NCBI RefSeq assembly: GCF_011300455.1
Contig: NZ_CP049869.1
Coordinates: 2,507,501 to 2,571,500, forward strand
Length of the DNA: 64,000 nt
Direction of reading: 5' to 3'
Origin: Sphingomonas piscis
GTDB lineage: Bacteria; Pseudomonadota; Alphaproteobacteria; Sphingomonadales; Sphingomonadaceae
Shown here: positions 27,465-36,277 of the stretch, one piece after another
Numbering within the stretch: the first letter of the stretch is position 1
Layout of the letters: each line of letters begins with the position of its first letter
The notes under the pieces: model-generated
The model's input: only the letters and a program-made list of their open reading frames with translations
Told to the model about the DNA's origin: nothing
Databases searched by the model: none
Made by a program: the position numbers and the translations under genes

Positions 27465-29807
27465 ATGGACGATCTGATTTCCGATTTCGTTGCCGAGTGC
27501 AGGGAGATGCTCGAAGCCTTGGGCGGCGAGATCGTCGCCTGGGAAGCAGCGCCCGACGACCGCGCCCGCCTCGACAGCATTTTTCGCTTTGTCCACACGG
27601 TGAAGGGTAATTGCGGCTTCTTCGATTTTCCACGGCTCGAGCACCTCAGCCATGCGGCCGAGGATGCGCTGGCAGACGTTCGCGCCAATCGTCGCTCGGC
27701 AGACGTTGGACTGGTCAGCGCCGTTTTGGCGGTCATCGACCGCATCGGCGAGATGATCGGCACCATTGAAGCGGGCGAAAAGATCCCCGATGGTGACGAT
27801 AGCGATTTGATCGATGCCCTGGCGCCTGGAGCCGAGACGTCGGCAACGCCCACGGCTGCGGTCGTTGCTGACGGCACGGTCGGCAAGACGGCAACTCCGC
27901 GGACGATCCGCCTTTCGGTTGAACTGCTCGACCGGGTGATGAGCGGCGTGTCGGACATGGTGCTGGCCCGTAACGAGCTTGCCCGCCGGCTTCGCGAAGC
28001 GCCGGGCGATGTGGCCGTGGACGGCGCCTTCGAACGCCTTTCCCTGATCATTGCGGAGATGCGCGACTCCATCACCCGCACCCGCATGCAGCGGATCGAG
28101 AACCTGTTCGTGGCTTTGCCGCGGATGGTTCGGGACCTCTCGGGTGAGCTGGGTAAGCAGGTGCTGGTCGATATCGACGGCGGCGATGTCGAGCTGGATC
28201 GCGAGATGATCGAAATGATCCGCGATCCCTTGACCCATATCATCCGTAACGCGGTCGACCACGGGATCGAAACTCCCGCAGAGCGACTGAAGTCCGGAAA
28301 GCGCGAAATCGGCATTCTTTCGGTATCGGCACGCCAGTCGGGCAACCAGATCCTGATCGACATCCAGGATGACGGTCGAGGCATCAACGGCCAGCGGCTG
28401 GTCGAGAAGGCCATTGCGTCCGGCAGCATCGAGAAGAAGGATGCAGGACACCTCAGCCCACGCGAACAGCTGGCGCTGATCTTCGAACCCGGTCTGTCGA
28501 CCGCCAAGGAAGTGACCGCCATTTCCGGGCGCGGCGTCGGCATGGACGTTGTGCGATCGAACGTCGAGCGAATTGGCGGCATCGTCGAAGTAGACAGCCG
28601 CCTGGGCGAAGGAACGCGCATGACGTTGCGCGTCCCGCTGACGCTGACCATCATCCCCGCGCTCACCCTGACCATCGGCGGGCAACATTTCGCCATTCCG
28701 AGGTCGGCGATCGAAGAAATCGTGCGCACCAATGGCGACAGCGTGACCCGGGAGCAGGTCGGCGGCGCCGGAATTGCAACGATTCGCGGCCGCCGCGTTC
28801 CCGAAGTGGCGTTAGCCGATGTGCTGGGCCTGGAGAGCAACCTGCCTTCCGACGCCCGCACCCTGATCGTGCTCCGCCCGGCGGGCGGCGACCTTTATGC
28901 GCTCGCCGTCGACCGGATCGACGATCACGAGGAGCTCGTCGTGAAACCGGCCGCGCCAGCGGTAATGGCGACCGGGCTCTACGCCGGCACGACCCTCGCA
29001 GACGATGGCAGCCCAATCCTTCTGTTCGACCCTGCCGGACTTGCAACAGTTGCCGGTGTGAAGCTGGAGATGCATGAGCGCGGCGCCCGGGTTGCCGAGG
29101 GCCAGGCCGCCCAGAACGACAATGAAGTGCCGGTGTTGCTGTTCCGCGGCCTCGACGGAAGCCGCCGCGCGATGCGTCTGGCAATCGTCGACCGGATCGA
29201 GGAAGTCCCGATCGCATCCATCAAGAAAAGCGCGGGACGGCTTCGCGCACAGCTCGGCGAATCCATCCTGCCGCTCGTTGGAGCCGACGGGGTCGATCTG
29301 CCTGCGGACAAGATCCGCCTGTTCCGCCTCAACGATGGCGAAAGCGAGATCGGCTACGCGTTCCATGAAGTGATCGACATGGCGAGCATCGATGGCGACG
29401 TGATCGGCGCCGAGAAGCCGGGTGAAGTTGCGGGCGTCACGCTGATCGGCGGTGAGCCGGCCGAACTGGTCGATGCCCACTGGCTGTTCGCAACCCATCG
29501 CGCTGGCGGTCGCCGGGGCAAGAAGATGCCGGTCTGCAAATTGCCGAGCGACGATCCCTGGATGCAGAACATGCTCCGCCCGATCGTCGAGGCTGCCGGC
29601 TATCGGGTCATCGGCGACGGGGTAGAGGAAAAGGCCGATCTGGTCATTGCATCGGAGGGCAGCGACCTTCCGGCCGAGGAGGGAGGCCGCTTGATCCGGC
29701 TGCGCTCGACGCCGGAAACCGGCAGCGCCGACGATGCGAGCATCTACCGCTATGACCGCGCCGGGCTGCTGATGGCGCTCAAGACCGCAAGCGCGGGAGG
29801 CAAGTGA
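27465..29807 (+). CDS. cheA: Chemotaxis histidine kinase CheA with extended C-terminus
   Basis: 780 residues. An Hpt domain comes first with phospho-acceptor His44 (FVHTVKGNCGFFDF); no CheY-binding P2 domain is evident. Then come a dimerisation helix pair, the GHKL ATPase (IIRNAVDHGIETP, IQDDGRGING, SGRGVGMDVV) and a CheW-like P5 domain from about residue 388. From about 552 a second CheW-like part follows, and from about 685 (MPVCKLPSDDPW) a receiver-like fold without the usual acidic pocket. CheA phosphorylates CheY and CheB in response to receptors. Its stop overlaps cheW (TGATG). Confidence 0.95.
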   Translation: MDDLISDFVAECREMLEALGGEIVAWEAAPDDRARLDSIFRFVHTVKGNCGFFDFPRLEHLSHAAEDALADVRANRRSADVGLVSAVLAVIDRIGEMIGTIEAGEKIPDGDDSDLIDALAPGAETSATPTAAVVADGTVGKTATPRTIRLSVELLDRVMSGVSDMVLARNELARRLREAPGDVAVDGAFERLSLIIAEMRDSITRTRMQRIENLFVALPRMVRDLSGELGKQVLVDIDGGDVELDREMIEMIRDPLTHIIRNAVDHGIETPAERLKSGKREIGILSVSARQSGNQILIDIQDDGRGINGQRLVEKAIASGSIEKKDAGHLSPREQLALIFEPGLSTAKEVTAISGRGVGMDVVRSNVERIGGIVEVDSRLGEGTRMTLRVPLTLTIIPALTLTIGGQHFAIPRSAIEEIVRTNGDSVTREQVGGAGIATIRGRRVPEVALADVLGLESNLPSDARTLIVLRPAGGDLYALAVDRIDDHEELVVKPAAPAVMATGLYAGTTLADDGSPILLFDPAGLATVAGVKLEMHERGARVAEGQAAQNDNEVPVLLFRGLDGSRRAMRLAIVDRIEEVPIASIKKSAGRLRAQLGESILPLVGADGVDLPADKIRLFRLNDGESEIGYAFHEVIDMASIDGDVIGAEKPGEVAGVTLIGGEPAELVDAHWLFATHRAGGRRGKKMPVCKLPSDDPWMQNMLRPIVEAAGYRVIGDGVEEKADLVIASEGSDLPAEEGGRLIRLRSTPETGSADDASIYRYDRAGLLMALKTASAGGK

Positions 29808-30244
29808 TGAAGGAATTGCTGCTCGTTGCGAAGATCGGGGGCGAACGCGTCGCACTACCTGCGTCGGCAGTGGAATCGGTTGTCGAACTCGACACATTGA
29901 TCCCGGTCCCGCGCGCCGCACCGCACGTCGCCGGCCTGTCGGCCCTGCGCAGCCGTGTCCTGACGGTAATCGATTGCCGCCGCTCTCTGGAATTGGGCAA
30001 GAGCGAGCAGACCGAACGTGTCCGCGAGGCGGTTGTGATCGAACTGGACGGCCATCACTATGCCCTGACGGTCGACACGGTCGAGGACGTGCTTGCCGCA
30101 ACGTCGGATCCGCAGCCGGTTCGCGCCGGGATGGGTTCAGGCTGGGAGCGGGTCTCTACCGGAATGGTCGAAACGGAGCAGGGACCGATGCTGCTGCTCG
30201 ATGTGATGGCGCTGATCGCCGGACCGGAAGCCAAGGCGGCTTAA
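29807..30244 (+). CDS. cheW: Chemotaxis coupling protein CheW
   Basis: 145 residues forming a single CheW domain: VESVVELDTLIPVPRAAPHV, GLSALRSRVLTVIDCR and VDTVEDVL are typical. CheW bridges receptors and CheA in the signalling array. ATG 29807 shares a base with the cheA stop and has GGAGG six bases upstream, which decides this start over GTG 29804. It lacks the usual N-terminal extension but is otherwise ordinary. Confidence 0.93.
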   Translation: MKELLLVAKIGGERVALPASAVESVVELDTLIPVPRAAPHVAGLSALRSRVLTVIDCRRSLELGKSEQTERVREAVVIELDGHHYALTVDTVEDVLAATSDPQPVRAGMGSGWERVSTGMVETEQGPMLLLDVMALIAGPEAKAA

Positions 30245-30302
30245 GGTCTTCGTTACCCTTGTTGTTTAAACAGCCAATATGGCGAATGCGGGAATCCAAG
30301 GC

Positions 30303-30668
30303 ATGAAAAGCTGTTTGATCGTCGATGACTCCAAGGTGATCCGCAAGGTCGCCCGGCACATCCTCGAAACCCTTGAATTTGAAGTCGAGGAAGCGGGAGA
30401 CGGACAGGAAGCGCTCACGCGCTGCGAGTCCAAGATGCCGGACGTGGTCCTGCTCGACTGGAACATGCCGGTGATGAGCGGAATGGAGTTTCTCCGTCTG
30501 CTTCGCCAGCGCGGTCATGAGGATCAGCCCAAGGTCGTTTTCTGCACCACCGAAAACGACATGGCGCACATCCGCGCGGCGCTCGAAGCGGGCGCAGACG
30601 AATATGTGATGAAGCCGTTCGACCGCGAAACGCTGCACATCAAGCTTCAGCTCGTCGGCGTCGCGTAA
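30303..30668 (+). CDS. cheY: Chemotaxis response regulator CheY
   Basis: A single receiver domain of about 121 residues: acidic pocket in LIVDDSKVIRKVA, phospho-acceptor Asp in VVLLDWNMPVMSG, the switch Thr in VFCTTENDM and the Lys in VMKPFDRE. Phosphorylated CheY binds the flagellar motor switch. ATG 30303 starts right at the first strand, as in other CheY proteins; ATG 30279 is in frame but lacks a ribosome site. Confidence 0.93.
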   Translation: MKSCLIVDDSKVIRKVARHILETLEFEVEEAGDGQEALTRCESKMPDVVLLDWNMPVMSGMEFLRLLRQRGHEDQPKVVFCTTENDMAHIRAALEAGADEYVMKPFDRETLHIKLQLVGVA

Positions 30669-30678
30669 GGCCTCCGGC

Positions 30679-31785
30679 GTGGAACGGGCGCTCGCTAGAA
30701 CGCCGGACCGCCGGACCGACGCACGCGGAGGCCGGCGCATCCGGCTGATGATTGTCGACGATTCGATGGTCGCCCGCGCCGTTCTGACGCGGATGATCGA
30801 GGCGGACCCGGCGTTCGAGATCGTCGCCGTCGCCGGGACCGCGGAGGATGCTCTGGAGGCGCTCGCCGCGGTCCGCGTCGACATTGTCCTGCTTGACCTC
30901 GACATGCCGGGTGAGGGCGGGCTCAAGTCCATTCCGCGGATCCTTGATGCCGCCGCCGGCGCGAAGGTGATCATCGTTTCGTCCACGGCTGAAGAGGGGG
31001 CGGAGGAGACTGTCGCTGCGTTGGCGCTCGGTGCTACCGACACGATGCCAAAGCCGGGCACGAGCCGTTTCGCCGGCCGCTTTTCGGAAGTTCTCGTCAG
31101 CAAGCTGAAGGCGATCGGCTTCGCCAATCACCAGCAGGCCGCATCGTTCCAGCCGGTGATCGCGGGCGCTCAGCCCCCGCTGCGGGCAATGACGGCCGGT
31201 GCCATCGACCTTGTCGCGATCGGTGCCTCCACTGGCGGAATCCACGCGCTCGACACTCTGTTTCAGCACCTGCCGCGTCAGATCGGCATCCCCATCTTGG
31301 TCACGCAGCATCTGCCCGGGCCTTTCATGCCCATCTTCGCGCGGCAACTCGGAGCGACCGCCCGGCGCGAGGCCCTGGTTGCCGAAGAAGGGATGCAGCT
31401 GCTTCCCGACCGGATCATCATCGCGCCCGGCGATTCCCATCTGACCGTCGCCCGTTCAGGCGGCGTTCCCGTCGTGCACCTTGTTCAAGGCCCGGTGAAG
31501 AGCGGCTGCTTGCCATCGGTCGACCCGATGCTTGCGTCCGTGGGCCAGATCTTCCGCGAGCGCGCGCTTGGCATCATCCTCACGGGCATGGGCCGCGACG
31601 GGGTCGAGGGGTCGAGCAGCCTTGTCGCTGCCGGCGGCTCCGTGCTCGCCCAGGACGAGGCAACGTCCGCGGTCTGGGGGATGCCGCGCGCGGTCCTCGA
31701 GGCAGGTTTTGCAAGTGCGGTCCTGCCGCCGGAGAAGATTGCTCGACGAGTGGCGTCCCGTGTCGAGACCGATCCATGCAGGTAA
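30679..31785 (+). CDS. cheB: Chemotaxis protein-glutamate methylesterase CheB
   Basis: 368 residues. The N-terminal receiver has LMIVDDSMVARAVL and phospho-Asp in IVLLDLDMPGEGG; the C-terminal methylesterase has the catalytic Ser in AIGASTGG, His in VTQHLPGPF and Asp in TGMGRDGVEG. It removes methyl groups from chemoreceptor glutamates for adaptation. The GTG start follows cheY closely, and the 3' end overlaps cheR by ten bases. An Arg-rich N-terminal extension of about 20 residues precedes the receiver. Confidence 0.95.
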   Translation: MERALARTPDRRTDARGGRRIRLMIVDDSMVARAVLTRMIEADPAFEIVAVAGTAEDALEALAAVRVDIVLLDLDMPGEGGLKSIPRILDAAAGAKVIIVSSTAEEGAEETVAALALGATDTMPKPGTSRFAGRFSEVLVSKLKAIGFANHQQAASFQPVIAGAQPPLRAMTAGAIDLVAIGASTGGIHALDTLFQHLPRQIGIPILVTQHLPGPFMPIFARQLGATARREALVAEEGMQLLPDRIIIAPGDSHLTVARSGGVPVVHLVQGPVKSGCLPSVDPMLASVGQIFRERALGIILTGMGRDGVEGSSSLVAAGGSVLAQDEATSAVWGMPRAVLEAGFASAVLPPEKIARRVASRVETDPCR

Positions 31786-32639
31786 GCGATAGCTCCAGCC
31801 GCATTCTTGCCGGCCTTTTGGAGGCGCGCACCGGCCAGCAGCTGACCATGAGCCGGCGCTGGCGGATCGAGACCGCTCTGTCGAGCCTGCTCAAGGAGCG
31901 TGGCATCGGGACACTCGATGAACTGATCACCATCCTTGTGATGGGACGAGAACCGGCCCTGTCGAACATGGTCGTGGAGGCTCTGTTGAACAACGAAACC
32001 TATTTCTTCCGTGACCGCGGACCTTTCGACCTGCTGGCCAAGCATGCGCTGCCCCAGCTTCGTCAGTCGCGTGAACGGACCAAGCGGATCAGCATCTGGT
32101 CGGCCGGCTGCTCCACCGGCCAGGAGGCCTATTCGCTCGCGATGCTGTTCGCGTCCAAGCCCGATCTCTGGACGGGCTGGACGGTGGACATCCTGGGCAC
32201 GGACGTCTCTACCGACGTGATCGACCGGGCACGTGGTGGAACCTATACCCAGTTCGAAGTTCAGCGGGGCTTGGGCATCAATGAGATGGTGCGCTGGTTC
32301 GAGGAGTCGGGCGAGGGTTGGCGGGCCAACGAGCAATTGCGACGCATGGTCCGCTTTCAGGTTCACAACATCCTTGAAGCTTCTCCGCATCCTGGACAGT
32401 TCGACATCATCCTGTGCCGTAATGTGCTCCTCTACTTCAGCGCCGAAAAGCGGCTCGCCGCCTTTGATCGGTTGACCAGGTCTCTGGCCGAGGACGGCCG
32501 ACTGATGCTGGGCGCGGGCGAAACGGTAATCGGCTCGACGAGCCTGCTCGAAGCCGACCAGGAGGCGCGCGGACTCTACAAGTTCGTTGAAGGCGGCAAG
32601 CCGGCAACCAACCCGGTGAGGACCGCCCTAGGGGCTTGA
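31776..32639 (+). CDS. cheR: Chemotaxis protein methyltransferase CheR
   Basis: 287 residues. The N-terminal helical domain includes NNETYFFRD, and the SAM domain has IWSAGCSTGQEAYSLAML, DILGTDVSTDVID and the late FDIILCRNVLLYF motif, all typical of CheR. It methylates glutamates of chemoreceptors such as the one at 54343. Its ATG lies within the end of cheB, implying coupling. It closes the che operon, which lacks cheD and cheZ. Confidence 0.95.
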   Translation: MQVSDSSSRILAGLLEARTGQQLTMSRRWRIETALSSLLKERGIGTLDELITILVMGREPALSNMVVEALLNNETYFFRDRGPFDLLAKHALPQLRQSRERTKRISIWSAGCSTGQEAYSLAMLFASKPDLWTGWTVDILGTDVSTDVIDRARGGTYTQFEVQRGLGINEMVRWFEESGEGWRANEQLRRMVRFQVHNILEASPHPGQFDIILCRNVLLYFSAEKRLAAFDRLTRSLAEDGRLMLGAGETVIGSTSLLEADQEARGLYKFVEGGKPATNPVRTALGA

Positions 32640-32671
32640 CCCTTCCCCAAGCTCATGCGCCTGTTGTGCGC

Positions 32672-33355
32672 ATGATCGAGACGGTTTCGCGACCATCGCC
32701 CAATTTCAACGAGCGTTCGCTGCCGGTCTCGATGATCGTGCTTCACTATACCGGCATGCCAGACTGCGAAGGCGCGCTCGACCGGCTGACCTCGCCCGAT
32801 GCGCAGGTTTCCTGCCATTACCTCGTCGATGAGAAAGGGACGATCTACAGCCTTGTCGACGAGGACAAGCGAGCCTGGCACGCGGGCAAGTCGCGGTGGC
32901 GCGGGATTACCGACGTAAATTCAGCCAGCATTGGGATCGAGATCGTGAACCCGGGCCACGAGTTCGGCTACCGCCCCTTTCCGGATGAGCAGATTGCCTC
33001 GGTCATCCCGCTGGTTGCCGAGATCAAGGAGCGACACCGTATCGGCCGCGGCAATGTCGTCGGCCATTCGGATGTTGCTCCCGCGCGTAAGGAAGATCCG
33101 GGCGAGCTGTTCCCTTGGGATGCGCTGGCAAAGCGGCGGCTGGCGATGCCCAGTCCGACACGCGACCTACTGGACCCTTGCTGGAGCGATGCCGGGTTTC
33201 TCCTCGCGCTCGAGCGGTTCGGCTACGACGTGACCGATGAAACGAAAGCGGTGATAGCCTTCCAGCGGCGATTCCGGCCCAACATCATCGATGGTATCAT
33301 CGACGGGGAATGCCGGGCTAAGCTCCTCTCACTGCTGCTGCCGAGGCCCGAATAG
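32672..33355 (+). CDS. N-acetylmuramoyl-L-alanine amidase (AmpD/AmiD-like)
   Basis: About 227 residues. The amidase_2 zinc site is visible: His in MIVLHYTGM, His in VVGHSDVAPARKEDPG, with SCHYLVDEKGTIYSLVDE and ASIGIEIVNPG between them. The C-terminal part (TDETKAVIAFQRRFRPN) is a peptidoglycan-binding helix bundle. It cleaves stem peptides from muramic acid, feeding wall recycling. ATG 32672 was chosen; TTG 32636 overlaps the cheR stop and is a possible coupled start. No signal peptide is evident, so a cytoplasmic AmpD-like role is plausible. Confidence 0.9.
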   Translation: MIETVSRPSPNFNERSLPVSMIVLHYTGMPDCEGALDRLTSPDAQVSCHYLVDEKGTIYSLVDEDKRAWHAGKSRWRGITDVNSASIGIEIVNPGHEFGYRPFPDEQIASVIPLVAEIKERHRIGRGNVVGHSDVAPARKEDPGELFPWDALAKRRLAMPSPTRDLLDPCWSDAGFLLALERFGYDVTDETKAVIAFQRRFRPNIIDGIIDGECRAKLLSLLLPRPE

Positions 33356-33491
33356 AGCATTTTCGGTCAGGCAGGGTCCTCTCCGCCGCCGCAGAGCATT
33401 CCCACCAGGAGGGCTCATGAGGAGCGACACAGGACGTCACCCGTCATGGAAGTCACCAGGCTATTCCTGCCACTCGCCTGAGGTCCGGGGT

Positions 33492-33510
33492 GGGCGGCTG
33501 GTCGCCGCCC
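33492..33510. terminator. Stem-loop between convergent genes
   Basis: GGGCGGC, five-base loop, GCCGCCC form a perfect seven-base stem between the 3' ends of the amidase gene and the SWIB gene. No T run follows on either strand, so its role as a terminator is uncertain. Confidence 0.35.
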
Positions 33511-33522
33511 GCCTCACTCTCC

Positions 33523-33864
33523 TTAGCTTTTTGGTGCGGTGAGGTGCTTGGAGAGATGCTTGTTCATCTCGAACATGCTGACGGATTTCTTGCCGAAGAT
33601 TTTGGACAGTTTGTCGTCGCCGTTGATCTGCCGGCGGTCCTTGGCGTCCTGAAGGTCGTTCTTCTTGATGTAAGCCCACACCTTGCTGACCACCTCGCTG
33701 CGGGGCAGGTCCTTCGCGCCGACGATCTCGGCCAGTTCGGGGGAGGGGGTTACTGGGGCGGTGATTCCGCCGCGAGCACCGCCGGCCTTCTTGCCGGTTG
33801 CCTTGACCTTCTTCTCCGCCGCCGCGGTTTCCTGCTTGCCGCGTGTTTCAGCCGAACGTGCCAT
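33523..33864 (-). CDS. SWIB/MDM2 domain protein
   Basis: 113 residues. A Lys/Ala-rich N-terminal tail of about 38 residues precedes a SWIB domain: ELAEIVGAKDLPRSEVVSK, VWAYIKKNDLQDAKDRRQIN and DDKLSKIFGKKSVSMFEMNK match the fold. In eukaryotes the domain is part of chromatin remodellers; small bacterial versions are often basic and possibly DNA-associated, but their role is unclear. It is a single-gene unit between the amidase gene and rnpB. Confidence 0.9.
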   Translation of the reverse strand: MARSAETRGKQETAAAEKKVKATGKKAGGARGGITAPVTPSPELAEIVGAKDLPRSEVVSKVWAYIKKNDLQDAKDRRQINGDDKLSKIFGKKSVSMFEMNKHLSKHLTAPKS

Positions 33865-33960
33865 TGATCTCTCCCGTTGCGCCTTTCTGGCGTGTGAGCG
33901 TCAATACGAAGGAGGCGGCCATTCGTTGCGAGACAATACCGCTTGGCCTATAGCCGTCGG

Positions 33961-34331
33961 GCCAGAGGGCCGGGCGGCCGCGACTCCTGCTTGCAGGGGG
34001 CGAGGAAAGTCCGGGCTCCACGGAACAACGGTGCCGGGTAACGCCCGGCGGGCGGCGCAAGCGGCTCAGGGAAAGTGCCACAGAAAGCATACCGCCCGTC
34101 CTTGGACGGGTAAGGTCGAAAGGGTGCGGCAAGAGCGCACCGCGCGGCTGGCAACAGGCGCGGCACGGTAAACCCCACTGGGTGCAAAACCGAATAGGGG
34201 CGGCAGATGGGCCTGTTCCGGCTCGCCGCCCGGGTTGGTTGCTTGAGGCGTGGGGCGACCCACGCCCTAGAGGAATGGTCGCACAGGCATCGCAAGATGC
34301 TGGACAGAACCCGGCTTATAGGCCCTCTGGC
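33961..34331 (+). ncRNA. rnpB: RNase P RNA (class A)
   Basis: The ends pair through GCCAGAGGG and CCCTCTGGC (P1). The universally conserved GAGGAAAGTCCGGGCTCC (CR-I/P4 5' strand) and ACAGAACCCGGCTTATAG (CR-V/P4 3' strand) are both present in the right order, with a GGGTAAGGTCGAAAGGGTGC segment and CCCCACTGGGTGCAAAACCG between. Length near 371 bases fits alphaproteobacterial class A RNA. It is the catalytic RNA that matures tRNA 5' ends. Exact ends may differ by a few bases. Confidence 0.95.
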
Positions 34332-34376
34332 ATTCTCCCCTCGCAACCGGCGGGGGTCACGACTAGTTAGGCGAAC

Positions 34377-34918
34377 ATGGCTCGGCGGCAGACGCGATCG
34401 AACGACTGGGGATTTCCCCGTTGGCGGCCCTACGGCAGCGGCTCAACGGAGGCTGCGAAGGTGCGGCTGTGCGACCGTGAAGGCTGCGTGGAGGTCGGTG
34501 ACCGGCCCGCCCCAAGGCGCCCAATAGCCCGGAACGCTGGTATTTCTGCGAGGCGCATGCCGCCGAGTATAACAAGGGCTGGGACTATTTCGCAGGGCTC
34601 GACGCCGAGGAAGCGGCGCGGCGCGAGGCGGATGAACAGCGGGGTAACAACGGTTACCGGCAGTCGGCGCAATGGCAGTGGGGCGGCCCGGGCGACGGTA
34701 CACGAAGCCGCGACGAGATGCGGGCGCTTGATGCGCTCGGGCTGGACAGCGATGCCGACATGGCAGCGGTGAAGGCTGCGCACCGCAAGCTCGCCAAGGA
34801 AAACCACCCCGACCTGAAGCCCGGCGATGCGGATGCGGCCAAGCGCTTCCAGCAGGTGCAGGCTGCTTATGACGTGCTGCGCAAGGCGGACGAGCGCCGC
34901 CAGGAGACGAAGGCCTAG
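34377..34918 (+). pseudogene. DnaJ-domain protein, split by a single-base frameshift
   Basis: The first 45 codons (MARRQTRSNDWGFPRW, VRLCDREGCVEVGDRPAP) and the rest (KAPNSPERWYFCEAHAAEYN, WDYFAGLDAEEAARRE, then a J domain with KLAKENHPDLKPGDA) lie in different frames. Adding one C to the run at 34510-34513 joins them into a protein of about 180 residues with a cysteine-containing N-terminal part and a C-terminal J domain bearing HPD. J-domain proteins stimulate Hsp70. Homopolymer position suggests sequence error. Its stop overlaps that of convergent sufE. Confidence 0.82.
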
Positions 34919-35328
34919 GCCGCCAGCCGCTCGGCGGTATCCTTCACCAGCGCGATCATGTTTGGAACGCCCTGCGTCCGGTTGGCGCTGAGCTGCCGCG
35001 ATAGGTCGAATGGGGCGAGCGCGGCGGCGATGTCCATCGCAGCGACCTCGGATGCCGGCCTGTCCTGCACGGCGGCGAGCACCAGCGCGACGATGCCCTT
35101 GGTAATTGCGGCGTTGCTGTCGGCCAGGAAGTGGAGCCGACCGTCTGGCTGCGGCGTCGGATAGACCCAGACCGAAGCGGAACAGCCGCGCACCTTCGTG
35201 GCGTCCGTCTTGATCGCGTCGGGCATAGGCTCCAGCTTTCGGCCCAAGTCGATCAGCAACCGGTAACGATCCTCGCCGTCGAGAAACTCATATTCGTCGA
35301 GGAGGTCTTGAAGTGGCGGCAGTGTCAT
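34915..35328 (-). CDS. sufE: Cysteine desulfuration protein SufE
   Basis: 137 residues. The sulfur-accepting Cys49 sits in VRGCSASVWV, the SufE hallmark, followed by ADSNAAITKGIVALVLA and a C-terminal LSANRTQGVPNMI helix. SufE takes persulfide from SufS and passes it to the SufBCD scaffold. The 3' end overlaps the dnaJ-like gene by four bases within the palindrome CCTAGG, so both stops are read from the same bases. Confidence 0.95.
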   Translation of the reverse strand: MTLPPLQDLLDEYEFLDGEDRYRLLIDLGRKLEPMPDAIKTDATKVRGCSASVWVYPTPQPDGRLHFLADSNAAITKGIVALVLAAVQDRPASEVAAMDIAAALAPFDLSRQLSANRTQGVPNMIALVKDTAERLAA

Positions 35329-35360
35329 TGCAGGCGCCTAGCACCCGTGACTGGCCGCTT

Positions 35361-35633
35361 CTAGCGGTCGCGCAGTTCGTCGATCTGGCGGGACAGGCTG
35401 TTTTCCTTGTCGACCGTGATCCGCTCCAGCACCTTCAGCCGCTCCTTGAGTTCCGCGACCTCCTGCCGGAGGCGAAGCGTTTCCGCACTCTCCTTCCCGG
35501 TGGGTTGCTCAAAAGGGTGGTTGAGGCCGCGCTGGCGCCGTCCACGGCCATGACCGAGTTCCATTTTCTTGATGATGATGGCGGCAAGAAATGACATGCC
35601 GATGATGATGAGGACGAACTCAAAGGGGTTCAT
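35361..35633 (-). CDS. Small membrane-anchored coiled-coil protein of psp operon (PspB-like, third extra)
   Basis: 90 residues: an N-terminal membrane helix (FEFVLIIIGMSFLAAIII), a basic stretch (GRGRRQRG), then a coiled coil ending LKERLKVLERITVDKENSL and IDELRDR. The architecture and the ERI-type motif match PspB and the PspC tail, so I read it as a PspB relative, but no named family is certain. It is the last of six genes in the psp transcript and overlaps its upstream neighbour by four bases. Confidence 0.7.
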   Translation of the reverse strand: MNPFEFVLIIIGMSFLAAIIIKKMELGHGRGRRQRGLNHPFEQPTGKESAETLRLRQEVAELKERLKVLERITVDKENSLSRQIDELRDR

Positions 35634-35917
35634 TGCAATTCATCCTTCGCCTGAAGCCTGGGGCGGTCACGCAAAGCTTCGATCTGGGCGGCGGTCTGTA
35701 CGCCGCTATCCGTGGCGATTTGTTCGAGGACTCTGACGCGACTCTCAAGTCGCTCCACTTGCGCGGCATATTGCGCGGCTTTCTCCGCGACCAGCTTGGC
35801 TTCCATCTCCAGCTGCCGTTCCTTCAGCCGGAACCAGGGCTTGATGAACACACCACCGATGATAGCAAGGAGACCGCAGCTGATGCCGAGGATCGGGATA
35901 AGAAGGGGACTGATCAC
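35630..35917 (-). CDS. Small membrane-anchored coiled-coil protein of psp operon (PspB-like, second extra)
   Basis: 95 residues with an N-terminal membrane helix (LLIPILGISCGLLAIIGGVF), a short basic segment (KPWFRLKER) and a long coiled coil that ends RLESRVRVLEQIATD and AQIEALRDRPR. The repeated RVLEQI-type motif links it to its neighbours. Overlaps of four bases on both sides imply stoichiometric translation with them. The function is unknown; a role in the Psp membrane complex is inferred. Confidence 0.7.
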   Translation of the reverse strand: MISPLLIPILGISCGLLAIIGGVFIKPWFRLKERQLEMEAKLVAEKAAQYAAQVERLESRVRVLEQIATDSGVQTAAQIEALRDRPRLQAKDELQ

Positions 35918-36258
35918 GCATTCCCTCCTTTCCCGAGCGCGAGTGCGTCGATCTCCCGGGCCAGCTTCGACGGTTGATCGGTGATGATCCGCTCCACCGT
36001 TTCTAGCCGATCCTTGATGGACCCGAGTTCGGCGCGCAGCTGCGCATTCTCGTTCGTCAGCAGCTTGATCCGCTCGATCGACTCCTGATCCGACTTGGGA
36101 TGGATCGGAAGGCCCCAGCTATTCTGCAGCGGATAGCCGTTCTTGATCTTGAGCCAGGTGGACAGCAGCGAGCCGCCGACGCTGACCGCCACGATCACGA
36201 CAATGAAGGGAAGCAGTCCCATCAGCAATTGGACAAGCTTCATGACATCCGGGTTCAT
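35914..36258 (-). CDS. Small membrane-anchored coiled-coil protein of psp operon (PspB-like, first extra)
   Basis: 114 residues with a membrane helix (LLMGLLPFIVVIVAVSVGGS), a middle loop (NGYPLQNSWGLPIHP) and a coiled coil with KDRLETVERIITDQPSKLA and REIDAL at its end. The RLETVERIITD segment closely matches those of PspB, PspC and the two following proteins. It lies 19 bases after pspC. Assigned to the Psp system by context and motif; no named family is certain. Confidence 0.7.
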   Translation of the reverse strand: MNPDVMKLVQLLMGLLPFIVVIVAVSVGGSLLSTWLKIKNGYPLQNSWGLPIHPKSDQESIERIKLLTNENAQLRAELGSIKDRLETVERIITDQPSKLAREIDALALGKGGNA

Positions 36259-36277
36259 GCCTTGAGTCCCCTTGTTT

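Noticed and set aside
26730..28688. 652-codon minus-strand open frame
   Set aside because: Antisense shadow of chpT and cheA; no recognisable domain.
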